Positions 34,335 through 45,214 of a stretch of DNA of 64,000 nt are shown here, in pieces. The notes under the pieces were generated by a model that made no database searches, had not been told where the DNA came from, and saw nothing but the letters and a program-made list of their open reading frames with translations. Origin of the DNA: Zhengitettix transpicula (taxonomy: Eukaryota; Arthropoda; Insecta; Orthoptera; Tetrigidae). The stretch is taken from positions 85,664,032-85,728,031 of the forward strand of contig CM073591.1 of the NCBI GenBank assembly GCA_037074705.1, written 5' to 3'. Every line of letters begins with the position of its first letter. The stretch's first letter is position 1. The translations under genes and the position numbers were made by a program.

Positions 34335-34500
34335 AAATTGGGCTTGAGTCAGAAAAGTAGTTATAATATTTACCACAAAAAATATGTTAAAATCACAACG
34401 ACGTTTGGTCCTGTTTCGGGCCTCATAAGGTTTGTCAATTTTTAATAATTTTGAATTAAATTTAGAGGTAAGTTACTACTGCCTTACATGTTCTGAAAAT
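34335..34500 (-). mobile_element. Penelope-type tail with hammerhead-like core, copy 1
   Basis: On the minus strand the order is a TTTAGAGGTAAG-like block reversed near 34460, TTATGA-GGCCC-GAAACA-GGACC-AAACGTCG (core about 34398-34430), then TGTGATTTTAAC and an end CTGACTCAAGCCC (34338-34350). The copy at 45215-45330 has the same order and the same end. The core resembles a hammerhead (CUGANGA, stem II, GAAAC). Confidence 0.6.
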
Positions 34501-35030
34501 TAAAATATCATGGAGTCATCTTTATTATTAATTTTCTGAATAAAGGCCGTACATGTATTTATATTATCATAATCAAGTCCGGGAGGTCGCTTATAATGGT
34601 TATAATAAAATCAGATGTTTTTTCATCTTTAATACTGAATTTTTTTGAAGTCTCATCTAGAAAATGACTCCTCAGAAAAATTAAGAAGGCGCAGAATTTC
34701 CGTATTATACAACATAAGATATTTATTTACCTGTGATTTAGCCTCATTCATTAAGCATATTATTTAAAATTATTACTTGCTTTAAATACGTTTGGGGTCA
34801 TAAATTAGTACTTATAAGTATTTCATTTTGGATTAACGTAATAAATTGAGTGATAGTTTACGAAGCAGATTTTGAGAGGAATAACTGTCCGGAATCAAAC
34901 TGTGATGGAATAATAGACAAGAAATATTATGTAAATAAACAAATACTCGGTCTGAAGTCTGAAAAGTAATAAAAATGTTTGCTAACAAAAAATATTAATA
35001 AATAATGTAGTTTTTCTCGGTGTAGAGAAT

Positions 35031-35139
35031 GAATAAAGTCTTCTCGGGCTTCTAACCGAGTAAGACGATGGCAGTGAACGTCATAGAAACGTCGCAAATA
35101 CAATTGTTTACTCGGTTAGAAGCCCCAGAAGACTTTATT
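35031..35139 (+). repeat. Hairpin element with hammerhead-like core
   Basis: Arms 35031-35062 and 35107-35139 pair over about 32 bp with few mismatches (GAATAAAGTCTTCT..., CCGAGTAA). Between them lies GACGA, UGGC...GUCA around AGTGAAC, then TAGAAACGTCGC (35060-35095). It is the sister of 9362-9483; the flanking GAATGAATAAAG and CTCGGTGTAGAGAATG are shared in reverse. Confidence 0.7.
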
Positions 35140-35149
35140 TAAAAAAAAT

Positions 35150-35275
35150 TAATTTCACTACGTTACGTCCTCCTTTGGGGCCCTGTAAGGTTGGACAGCT
35201 TTTAATATTTTTGTATACAATTTATGAGAATTATTTAGAGCCAAGGTTCTGCTGCCTTGCCATTAGTAACCAAAA
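35150..35275 (-). mobile_element. Penelope-type tail with hammerhead-like core, copy 2
   Basis: The minus strand reads CCTTACAGGGCCCCAAAGGA then GGACGTAACGTAGTG (core about 35161-35190), a worn relative of the tail at 34335. Upstream on that strand, a TTTAGAGCCAAGGTTC block (near 35236) with CTGCCTTGCCATT also matches. Confidence 0.5.
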
Positions 35276-35639
35276 TGAAACTCTTAGGTTCATCATTATC
35301 ATTATTAAGAAGTGCATTTAAATCACTTTTATAAAAAAAAAGTATCCGCTATTTCTATTTGTCAATGCTGAGTGGAAAAGCCATTCGTTCAATTGTTTTA
35401 TTTACCTAAGCAACAAGTAAATTTTAAAAGTGTCATAACGGGATCTCAGGTGCCAACATTCCATTTACACGCAAACACTGTTTGTTTGGTAGCCTTTATG
35501 CAGTGCCTACATTAAATCAATAAATTTCAATGTTTGCCGTACTTGATATAATACTAATATGACATGAAACAATCCCACACTGGAGTTACGGTTCACTTCA
35601 CATGCGTACCACATTCCTTCTCTTTTTCTCCTAGCTAAG

Positions 35640-36240
35640 GTGGACTTGTGCTCAAGACGAATGCACTCAAGGTCTGTGATAAGAACTTATGACGCAGTAG
35701 CGAGTGCATCTCTGTGCGGTGCGTGGGAGTTTATTTTCGTTGACCGTTTGCCAACGGCGACTGCACACACGTATAGTTTCATTGCACAAAGGAAATATCA
35801 CTTTTCTACACAAAACTCCCAGGATTATTTTAAAAAAGGTCTCCGTAGCCAACTAATGTTAAAAATATAGTTTTATACTAGGATTGCCGTCTCTTATACA
35901 CTGACGGAGATCGGGAATTAGGTTACATAAAATATTTATTAAAAGTAAGAATAGCAAAATATTCGGTGTGATCTCTGGCGATAATTTGAAGTTCGCTACT
36001 TTTACAAATCAGTTATAACTGAAGGAAAACACAATCTTTGTTCTGGAACTATATGAGCCTTACAAAGATATAATTCTTACTAATAGTTCATGCTGAAATC
36101 ACTTTCTTGTTCAATTTGATGCTTTGAAATAGTTAGTTAATTCAGAAAATATTTATTTAATGTGTTGCAATTAGAGAAGTGGTAAACAAATTCACACGCA
36201 GCAAAATTCACTCTCCGGCTGATCTGGAGTAAGAATGTCT
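35640..36240. other. No supported gene
   Basis: A GC-richer stretch at 35640-35780 is open on both strands (76 codons plus, 61 codons minus), so neither is convincing. The rest is AT-rich. Confidence 0.35.
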
Positions 36241-36251
36241 GAATATGTATA

Positions 36252-36598
36252 GGTCGTAAGATATACCAAGTCATGTCAAGAGGTCATGCGCAGAAGCCCA
36301 CTGTTCTGTGATTGTTGTGTGGTCAGGCCAGAGTACAGTTTAACACGAACCTTTGTTACGGCAACTTGGTAGTGTAAAACCTATACTTAAAACATTGAAG
36401 CATGGAAATAAATTGTTTTCAGCTCAGGAATTGAGGGCTTTCCTTATAACCCGTTCGTAAGAAAAATGTTGTTAAGAAAGGTATTGGAATTGCTCCAGAT
36501 CATCAGCAAGATAAATTCCCCAACTGACGACAATGCTCCCCTCCAACTTCACCCTTCTTCTACTGCGCATCTGACGCGACTTGATATATCTCACGACC
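36252..36598 (+). mobile_element. TA-flanked MITE, copy 2
   Basis: Ends GGTCGTAAGATATACCAAGT and, reverse complemented, GGTCGTGAGATATATCAAGT, both inside TA (36250-36251, 36599-36600). GATGCGCAGTAGAAGAAGGG (reversed near 36560) and ACCTTTGTTACGG (about 36351) match copy 1 at 16611-17025 in opposite orientation. Confidence 0.85.
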
Positions 36599-37149
36599 TA
36601 CAGGTTCATTAATTGTTCAAATGATGGGCCTATCATTTGTTTCTCTCCATCTCTCTCTCTCTCGTCTATAGTACATCGTTTAAAGTTTCAATCTCACTAT
36701 GCCGCCATACTTCACTTGGATCCCCACAAATTAGGCAATGGAAAATAGTGTCTCCGAATTAACCAATCTTTAATTTTTAAGTCAAAACTTTAAATCTTGT
36801 CGGGCGGTTACTACAACATAACGTAATAAGGTATTATTTGTAATGCTAATATTTTTAATAAGAATCGTGCAGGCGCTGAAGGTCACTACGTAGAATCAAC
36901 TGCGTGTTTACCTATCCCATAACGAGCTTTATTGTTTTTTGGAAAGACAGGGAATTAGCATTGTTGTTGACACAGGGTTGGTTTCTCTTAATTCAGTGTT
37001 GATTTCTGTTCAACTTCGATACAGAATTACTTCTTTCGTATTTTTTCACTTGCAACGCGACCGGTGATAAAAGCTTCTGAAAAGCTCTGTATCACAAAAT
37101 TGAGGGAACCTGCTCAATTTGTCGTCACAAGCTAATATATTCTTCTTCT

Positions 37150-37500
37150 GGCAAACTTTTCGAGGGTCGGAGTGGGGGCACAGCAGGAAGATATAAACTG
37201 GAGTTAGAAGGACATCGCTCTTTCAGAGAGAGTTTTTGTTGGGTATTGAGAAAAGTTCACATTCAATTCCATTCAGAAGGACTTCATTGATTTGTTAGCT
37301 GTTGCTGCGAATAGCAGTTAGTAACAGTTAAGATATCACAACGAAAAGTTCGTAAAGTATCGAGAAAAGTTATTAATAAATTGAAAGTTGTTATACACAG
37401 TGTTTCAGATTCAACCAGTCTGGTGGAGGACAACTTTTGGGCTCGATTCGTGACGCCAGTAGTTGGTGAACGGTCCAGAGGCCGCCACAGTAGGCACCCA
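37150..37500 (+). mobile_element. Possible LTR with TATA promoter
   Basis: TATAAA at 37192-37197 is 33 bp upstream of a TTCAGAGAG initiator-like site (A at 37225); TTAATAAATTG lies near 37371. Then comes a GC-richer segment with GGGCTCGATTCGTGACGCC. The layout suggests an LTR followed by a leader, but no termini or second copy were found. A host promoter is the alternative. Confidence 0.3.
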
Positions 37501-37509
37501 GAGATTATC

Positions 37510-39000
37510 GTGCTCCGCGTAGCATATAATAATGAAAACTGAAGAATTTTGAACCATATTCTATGCCACTATAAATTTAATATCCCCATTTAACCGTGAG
37601 AGAACAATCCATGCTAATAATTATAGCTATATTGTAATATCAGTTTTTAATATTTGTAAAATAAAGTTTAAATTGTAAAACAAATAATAAATATTTAAAT
37701 AAAATCATAATCATTTAAAAAAAGCCGTAGATGTCTCAATGGCAGCAGAACGTAGAAAATATTACATCTATTATTATTAGATAAATATTAGGTCTAAGGA
37801 AAATGATCATATTTGTAATCGATCAAATAGGATTCTAGACATGATTAGTTATAATATTATATATATAAGCTTTCATGTTTTGCAGCGTACATTAACTCTT
37901 GAATGACAAACAAATGAGACATTCATTCCATCATATCGGTTAAGTATTCACCATCGAACAATGTCAATTAGCCCCAAGCTCAGTGGAGACTGATTCTGAT
38001 TCAGACTGAGACCAAACTGTGGTTCCAACATGCATTATTAATGCCGGAGAAGACCGCACGTACGCTAGCACGCTGTATATTTGTTCTGGTGATATTGGCA
38101 CCACTGTCCGGCGCGTGACCCGTAGTAGAGTGGCCTAAGGGTTAGAGAAAGCTAACCCATGATCGCGTGCTTTCTTCTGCATGCTCAGAGCCGGTTCTGC
38201 GTGTGCCAAAACTCAACGCCCACGAAAGTTGAAAAACGAAAAACGATCCAACACAAGCAAACGCTCACGAATAAAGAAAAAGCTTCACTGGGAAGTAGAC
38301 ATGTGTCACCCCATAGACACAAATATGTTTACCGTTAAAATGTTCAGTATTACATTTTCGAGGTTTATATTATACTTCAGTCCAAAAGCCAGAATTTATT
38401 TAAAACGTAAATAATAGTTTAAAACGACACTCTTAGATGACGAGGTTGGGATTATTACCGTAACACAATGGCTGTACATTAAGAATAAACGGAAATCATT
38501 AAACGTTTTAAAACCATGTACCAATTGATTCAAAAATTTGAGTAGAAGTTATACACAATATTTTTATAAGTTTATAATTTTTAAAGTTTACATAATTCAC
38601 AGAATAATATACAGTTGAAATCTCAAATGCAGAAAACGCGAAATATATTTAAAATGAAAATTTTCGTATTCTCAATGCTGCTAGGCAAAATTATATAAGC
38701 CTAGGAATACATATGCCCCATCTTTTCATATCCAACCAAATTTGAAATATATAGCCTAATCTAATTTTAATGACCTAATTTATTTCACCAAATCCGTCTC
38801 ATATATCCTGCATTTTGTGTGTTTCTGTTTCATTAGGTTTATCTTTTATATCACTTTCGTCTCACGTCGAACGTTTTTCCCAAGACTCCATTCCTTAATA
38901 TTTTTAAAATCGATCCCTTACTAAGAATTGTATTTAATACAGATTGCAGTTTTACAAGTCTTCCAAGCTGCCCTTGCTAATCACACAACCAGAAAATATA
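37510..39000. other. No supported gene
   Basis: AT-rich apart from a short GC-richer piece at 38040-38220. A 77-codon frame at 38181-38414 is very basic and unrecognised. Confidence 0.35.
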
Positions 39001-39028
39001 TATTGTAATGATATATATATATATATAT

Positions 39029-40013
39029 TGTAGTAATTGGTAATTAAGACATTTTTCTAATTGGAAAGTTGGATTGTAGAGGACTCATTATTAGTGAATA
39101 TAGAGCGGACGCCGCAACAAGGCGGCAACGCAAAGAAAACATTGTTGAGGTTCTACGCGCTCAAAATCTACGAGACGAAAGGACAGTCAGGCAATGAACG
39201 GCGAGGCATAAGGACCAGCAAAGTTTTTGTACAAAAGTAATAGTCAGGAATGTGCAGTCAGGCATAGAACAGCGAGGTGTAAAGACCAAAACTTTTCATA
39301 TTATAAAAAGTTTTGCAGTCGGGCAGCGGACCGCAAATAGAACAGTTTGATAGCAGTTACAAACGTGCACTAAAATATTGAAAACTAAAGCAATCTTCAG
39401 TCGGGAAGGAAAGAGTGAAACTAATGTTGTAATCGGTGGCCGAGCATAAATTCAACTTGCTGGTAATAGACACACCAAGGAAGTACATTTCCAACTACAC
39501 GAGATCTGTAAATCCAGGTTGCAGCAAAGCATCGAGAATCTACTAATTTGTGTTAGACCAACTAACAAAACTACGCCAATTAGAATTTGTTGACATTTAG
39601 AGTCTGTGAGTACTAGAATCAGTGATATCCCCAAATGTTGTGCACGAAGAACCTAAAATGAGACCTGTGCGGCCGTAAGTAGAAAAACTTTAAAATCATA
39701 TTGTAAACCACTTTTAAAAGATAAAAGTCAGATCGTTCTTTAATTTTTAATTCTTTAATTATTACATTTAAATTCAATCTGTAGTATTATTTCTTCCACA
39801 ACAAAGTTCGTTTATGTCCCAATTATTGATTTCCATAAAAGGTAAATGTAATTTTAATTGTATAAATTCACCCATTTATCAAACCCAGTTTAAGACCTTG
39901 AGATCCCAAATATTATTGTGTATTTAAAATTGTTAATAAATTTGTTTAATTGTTTTCCCGTAATAGTTCTTTTTATTTAGCCACAGCCATTTAAATTTTA
40001 TTTAATTATTACA
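39029..40013 (+). mobile_element. Probable solo LTR in a (TA)n tract
   Basis: Begins TGTAGTAATTGG directly after a TA run (39009-39028) and ends TTTAATTATTACA directly before ATATATT, so it has TG...CA termini of LTR type and lies in TA repeats. It shares AAACCCAGTTTAAGACCTTG then AGATCC (about 39889) with the neighbouring LTRs. Contains diverged tandem copies near 39187, 39258 and 39314 (CAGTCAGGCAATGAACGGCG and variants). 985 bp, no coding. Confidence 0.6.
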
Positions 40014-40069
40014 ATATATTGAAATAATCAATGATGAAACCAAATTTAAATGAAATAATATTAAATTTC

Positions 40070-41001
40070 GCCACACGTTAGGACGCCAAAAATGTAATAA
40101 ACAACTTGAAATCCATTAATTAATTAATAAACAGTGCCTCACGTTGAGGTCGCCAAATGTAGTATTTAGATGATAAACAATTTAAATTAAATTAAAGTTA
40201 GCTCGCGTTGAAATACTTTAATTTTACATTAAAGGTTAATAATAAAATTTTATGCAATTACACAAACTCATTAATTTATTATATTAAACTAATTCAAATT
40301 AAAAAATAATTACTCGCCGACCTTTTACATTTATTTCATACAAATAAATAAATTTTCTCGTGAACTCAGGGTCCTTTCTGGGCCTTTAAATAAAGAATTT
40401 TTTTTACTCCCTTTTCATAACAATCAAATTACAAATTAATATTTTATAAATTTTACAAAAAAATCGAAATCTGTCGATGTTATCTTTAATCTAACGTTTA
40501 CAAAATAATTTAAATGATTTATAGCTCACTGTTTTCCTTGGTACCTGGGCAATTGAATCCTTTAATTGACAAACACTCTTAACTTAAAAAATAATAAAAC
40601 AGGCCATTTTTACACTGAATTTACACTTTACTTTTGATTTACATATTGGTGGCACCTCGTAGACCGACTATACCTCCAATTACTCCAATTTCGCTGTGAT
40701 ACAGAAATTCCTCCTCGTCGAACTTTGTAACACTCAGAAATCTTTCTGAGTCACCATCTGCGTGAATATCGTCCAACTTTATTTTTTCAAAATGTCTCGT
40801 TTATTTAGGTTACGACTACTTGCTGTCGTTTCTTATAGCTGACTGCTATTTAACTTTACTTTTAAATATTTTAAATCATCTTTCTTACACGACCACGCCT
40901 GTTGCATTATAGTCCATTTTTGTGTCTTTGTGTCTCTTTGCCGATAACAATTCCAGTTCAACTGTTTATAATTATTAAATATTAATTGCCCTTTAATTAT
41001 T

Positions 41002-41004
<3 letters not shown>
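40070..41004 (-). mobile_element. LTR, minus strand, with tandem primer-binding-site-like modules
   Basis: LTR limits 40093-41004: minus-strand start TGTAATAATTAAAGGGC and end GTTTATTACA, 8 bp terminal inverted repeat TGTAATAA/TTATTACA. The reverse complement of 40070-40088 is TGGCGTCCTAACGTGTGGC, a primer-binding-site-like sequence one turn beyond the LTR end. Two more modules lie within the LTR: 40136-40155 (TGGCGACCTCAACGTGAGGC) and a worn one at 40201-40216. Spacing is about 65 bp. The inner part is homologous to 5321-5990. Confidence 0.7.
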
Positions 41005-41060
<56 letters not shown>

Positions 41061-41066
41061 ATGTAT
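41005..41066. repeat. (TA)n-(GT)n compound microsatellite
   Basis: TA run to about 41038, then a GT run to about 41060 and further TA. It abuts the LTR end at 41004. Confidence 0.95.
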
Positions 41067-41930
41067 ATATTATAATTACTTTAATATCTGTATTGTCAGC
41101 GTAATATTATGGCCCAGGTATTGTTGGCAACAGTCAGCGTTGCATAAGAATATAGAGTTTTCACACGTATTTGGATGAAGAAGTTCTACAAGAAATATTG
41201 GAGACGTGTCCGGTGATCAGTTGGCCGGAAATTTAGCAAAGTAAAACTTAAGTTATGGAGTAAGGTTTTGAAAATTTGTTATACGATATGAGAGATATAA
41301 CTCAGCAGTGATTTAAAACGGATCCGCTAAAATATTCTGTAGGTCCTCATTGTCTGTGGTAATGTGGCAATTTGGTTTATTGTGCTGATGTAGGTTGTGA
41401 ACACTGATATACCATGTTAAATAAAATCGTTTTAAATTATTGGTGAAGTGATTAAGTAGTGTTTTATGAGAATAGCTCAGATGATTTGGTATGAACGAAA
41501 TTCCCATGTAAAACTAGTATAAAATTGCATACCGTCAGATTTCATAAGATTTCCTATATATTCTTCAGATTTCTATGTAAATTTAATTCAATATTTTGTA
41601 ACATTTTGATTTTATTTGATTCGGTTATAATTGGGGATTACTATAACTTTTAGACGCCCGATAAGCGGTCAGAAGATTTCAATAAAGCTGTGGCATCTAT
41701 GCAAAAGATTGTACAAAATCCAACTAAATATTAATTTCTAATAAACGTTTTGTATCTAATATTTAATTGTATAAATTATTTAATTTATCTTTAATATATT
41801 TAACACATTAATTGGGCACAACGTGTTTTTTTGCTTGATATTTAAATATAATATTGCTTTTACTCCTGCCCTTACCACAATGTTTCAATGCAAAAAATAA
41901 GCCAACTATATTTAAGTTATATATATATAT
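41067..41930 (+). mobile_element. Possible further LTR copy
   Basis: GACGCCCGATAAGCGGTCAG followed by TTCAATAAAGCTG (about 41655-41690) resembles the CCCAG...GACCCTGAG plus AATAAA arrangement of the neighbouring LTRs. TTGGGCACAACGTG (about 41812-41825) is a worn primer-binding-site-like module after AACACATTAA. The start is not defined. Confidence 0.4.
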
Positions 41931-41934
41931 ATAT

Positions 41935-42676
41935 TGTAATGCCAATTAAACAGGCTATTAATTGTTTTTAATATAATTTAATTGTTGGCGGTACGGGTGC
42001 GTGTGTTCAAAATCTAAAGTGTAGAATCAGTGAATAATGGCCGGTTTAGTGGGTGTTGGCTTCAAGCTACAAGATTACGAACTGGTACCAGTAGCACTGC
42101 GGTGAGTAAAAAACAATTATTAATAACTGTAAACGATAATTAAAGGGTATGGTCAGATTTCGTTCGCGTTTCCTTTTCATTCGTATTATTTTATTTCTTA
42201 TATTTATTTTTGTATTCCGTTAACTTCAATGAGTTTGGATTGTTAATGTTTTAGTTCATTAGATTGTATTTGTTCTTACTATCAAACCCAGTGATGACCC
42301 TGAGATAAAGAGAAATTTGACGTAGTTGATTGTAAAAAGATAAAGCTGTATTTTCATAGAACGCCACGAATTAATAAAATAAAATTGAAATATTTGTTTG
42401 TTAAATTGATGGAATTCGACGTGCAAGCAGGGATTATAATGTGTAATTATCAACAATAAATTTTTAAATCATATTAATTTTGTATACTATTATGTAGTTA
42501 AGGCCACCTTTTAAATCATTACATAAATTGGCGTCTTCAACGTGTGGCTAACTATCATTCAAATTTTAATTAATTTTTTTTGTTTAAGAATTTCTTTTAA
42601 TTAGCCTTTTTTAATTATTACATAAATGGCTTCCTAAACGTAGGACAAATTTAATTCATCCCCATTTTTAATTATT

Positions 42677-42679
<3 letters not shown>
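41935..42679 (+). mobile_element. Probable solo LTR in a (TA)n tract, two internal primer-site modules
   Basis: Starts TGTAATGCCAATTAAACAGG right after a TA run and ends TTTAATTATTACA right before a 58 bp TA run. ATCAAACCCAGTGATGACCC then TGAGA (about 42282) is the family's conserved block. Modules TGGCGTCTTCAACGTGTGGC (42539-42558) and TGGCTTCCTAAACGTAGGAC (42627-42646) each follow an ATTACATAAA sequence and lie inside, not outside, the apparent LTR. Also contains the exon candidate 42037-42101. Confidence 0.6.
42037..42101 (+). CDS. Candidate first coding exon inside an LTR
   Basis: ATG in a good context (GAATAATGGCC) encodes MAGLVGVGFKLQDYELVPVA plus Leu, and after CG comes GTGAGT, a strong donor, giving a phase-2 exon of 65 bases. 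Codons are ordinary and the frame reads like a real N-terminus. Nothing comparable is seen at the same place in the other LTR copies. It could be a host first exon that lies in or was overrun by the repeat, or a chance combination. I recognise no homologue and found no second exon. Confidence 0.3.

Positions 42680-42680
<1 letters not shown>

Positions 42681-42738
<58 letters not shown>
42681..42738. repeat. (TA)n microsatellite
   Basis: About 58 bp of uninterrupted AT/TA at the LTR boundary. Confidence 0.95.
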
Positions 42739-42743
<5 letters not shown>

Positions 42744-42759
42744 TTTATAAAATGGTGCA

Positions 42760-43380
42760 GAAACTTTTATAGTTTTAGAGACGAGAAATAAATATCTTGC
42801 TATTTAATATTGTGATAACTAGCAAACAACAGTAATACAACCAGAATACATTTGTGTGTGTAAAAACATTAAGTCTGAGAACATATCAGAACATTTTTTC
42901 CAAGCGCGGAAAAGAAATTTCCTGGTTCGTAACGGTTGAGCAACAGCCAAGACTTCGAAGAACCGGTTTACAAGTTCAAGGATAAGATTCTCCCGCCAAC
43001 TTTTTCAGTAAATGTCTACGAGATATCGGCCTCTACCGTTTCCCTCCAACTCTTCTCTAGGTCGCTGGCTAACTGAAAACGTCAAGAGGTGTTTCATAAA
43101 GGAAAAGCACAAGTGGGCCGGGTTGCAATTAGCATCAGAATACGTACTTCACTACAGGAAAATAAAATAAATTTTATGAAAATATACTTCGTAAAAACTG
43201 TAGTTATAAACGTTGTTTGTAAGTTCTTCCATTTGTACATCGATGCATTAAACAGGAAGTTTTGAAAAATAATTTTGGGTTTTCCCTAGAACTGTGATAA
43301 GAAGTTCAAAAACTGATGTGAGGATTTCGTTATTTTATGTGATTCTGGTGATAGTAAATTAAATGGGATAATTCACATTA
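42760..43380. other. No recognisable feature
   Basis: A slightly GC-richer piece at 42900-43130 carries no convincing frame. Confidence 0.4.
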
Positions 43381-43389
43381 ATAAACGTG

Positions 43390-43870
43390 CAACCAAATTA
43401 AGCTGAGCCACATGTGGTGTTAGACTAGTGTCAAAATTCAGTGATCTGAACATCAGAAAGTTAATTTAATTTGCACGTTTCCACTCGTTGTCATATGGAA
43501 TAGTTTTTTGTGGTTATTCTTTGAGGAAAAACAAAATATTTATTCTTCAGAAAAGGGTTGTTTGTCCAAGAACACATTGCAAGGGTCTCTTCAAGAAATT
43601 GGACATTCTTCCTGACAGACTACTGTGAAATGTAAGACTCGTTACTACACTTTCTATACAAGCGTAACTCTTACACAGTATCAATTACACTGAAAGTAGT
43701 TAATTATAATGCTATTACTATATTTAACAAGCTCCCAAACAGCATTAAACGGTTAAAGGATAATTAAATTAATTTTAAAAAAGAACTAACAAAGCTTTTG
43801 ATTAGTCACCCCTCCTATTCAATTAATAAACTGACAGAAATAGTTTATTATTAAAGTATATCCTATGTAA
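43390..43870 (+). pseudogene. Non-LTR retrotransposon ORF2 C-terminus, decayed
   Basis: Frames near 43530-43620 read IFILQKRVVCPRTHCKGLFK then KLDILPDRLL, matching the C-terminal region of Jockey/CR1-type ORF2 proteins (usual form LQKRAIR...C...LFKxLxILxLxxLY). After further shifts the segment near 43725-43850 gives IFNKLPNSIKRLKDN-like and ELTKLLISHPSYS, which matches the usual NxLPxxIK...FKxxLKxxLL ending. Stops and frameshifts throughout. The reverse transcriptase proper is not seen in front. Confidence 0.6.
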
Positions 43871-45200
43871 AATAGATATATTATGTATATTTACAATATA
43901 CTATTGCAATTATGTACAATTAATGACTCATTCCACATTCTTGACAACCAAGTTTTAAACGGGGTTTGCCGAATATGATTTAATACTATACTATTATTTA
44001 TCTACTTGGCTGTGCGCAATCTTCGAGGCTACTTTATAACCTTTTGCGAGTTACTGATGTTAGTAATGTTTGAATGTCTTAGTTGGTGAAGGACATTTGA
44101 ACAGTAAGTGCTTCGAAATCCGAAATGTAGTGTACTTTAATGAGACCTCGAGTGCTCAGTTTATGATTACAGACTTTTAGGTGAATCGAAATCCCTTTGT
44201 CGGGTCTGTAGATACCTGGTGCTTGAGACTTGACCTTTTCGGGCGTCTGAGACAAACGACTAAATGCATCTGATCGCCAATGGACGCCAGACCTTGCCCA
44301 GCATAAATTTTGTTTGAGGACCTCCCTAAACTTATAATACAGATTTCAAAAAATATTAAAAGGTTACCGCTGTGTAGAAATATTGCACTAGTAATTTTAC
44401 GTACACTAATTCTTTAAGCTTTTGCCAAGGAGCACGTTGTTCTGCGAGTAATTATTAAGCAATTATAATGGTCAAGCACCCCATTATGTAATTTATTATT
44501 ACATATTATTTTTTACGTAGGCTAACTGACAGATGTATAGAGATTTACGACAGAGGGAGGACTGAGTGGATTAGAATTCGACAACGTGAAATGATGAAAG
44601 CGCGAATAAGATAATACTTTTCGACAGTAACCAAATTCGTACATCCCTAGTCTCGATTTGCAATCAAATACATTTTTATGTGAACTATACTCTGAACTGT
44701 TACCTCACTATTTTCACATTCGTGGCTATGGTTACTATTTTATGATTAAAGCCTAACTAGAATTAATGTATTTTGATCTGCGATTTGGAGACATTAGGGA
44801 ATTTTGAGTTTCGCAGTTTACTGCGACGACATTTTGATGATCTACTCGTTATCTCGACGGGCAAAAACAGCAATCTTTATAAAGTCGCAAAGATCGTAAT
44901 TCACGGATGTTAAGATCCAAATTGAATTTTTGCCTTTACCTTACCAGAAACTTTTCAAATCGCCAATGCTGCCCATCAAAAGTATTTGAAAATAATGTAG
45001 AATTTAACGTAAAAGAGCTTTGCTGAGGGATGAAGCCTTAATGATTACTTCTGTTTCAATAAACAAGGACTACACCATTTTGCATTTTCTACACCAAACT
45101 TACGCTAAATAATCCTTTTGGAGTAATGAGATTGATACAGTAATGGTTTGATTGATGCTGGCATTAAGTTGCGCTTTGAAGGCATAATCCTCAGAAAATA
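43871..45200. other. No recognisable feature
   Basis: AT-rich; no frame, family or repeat that I can support. Confidence 0.4.
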
Positions 45201-45214
45201 TAAATAAATAAATG

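Noticed and set aside
38130..38215. Possible tRNA or tRNA-derived SINE (GAGTGGCCTAAGGGTTAG...CCGGTTCTGCG)
   Set aside because: The first part resembles an A box, but the B box is poor and no acceptor or T stem can be formed.
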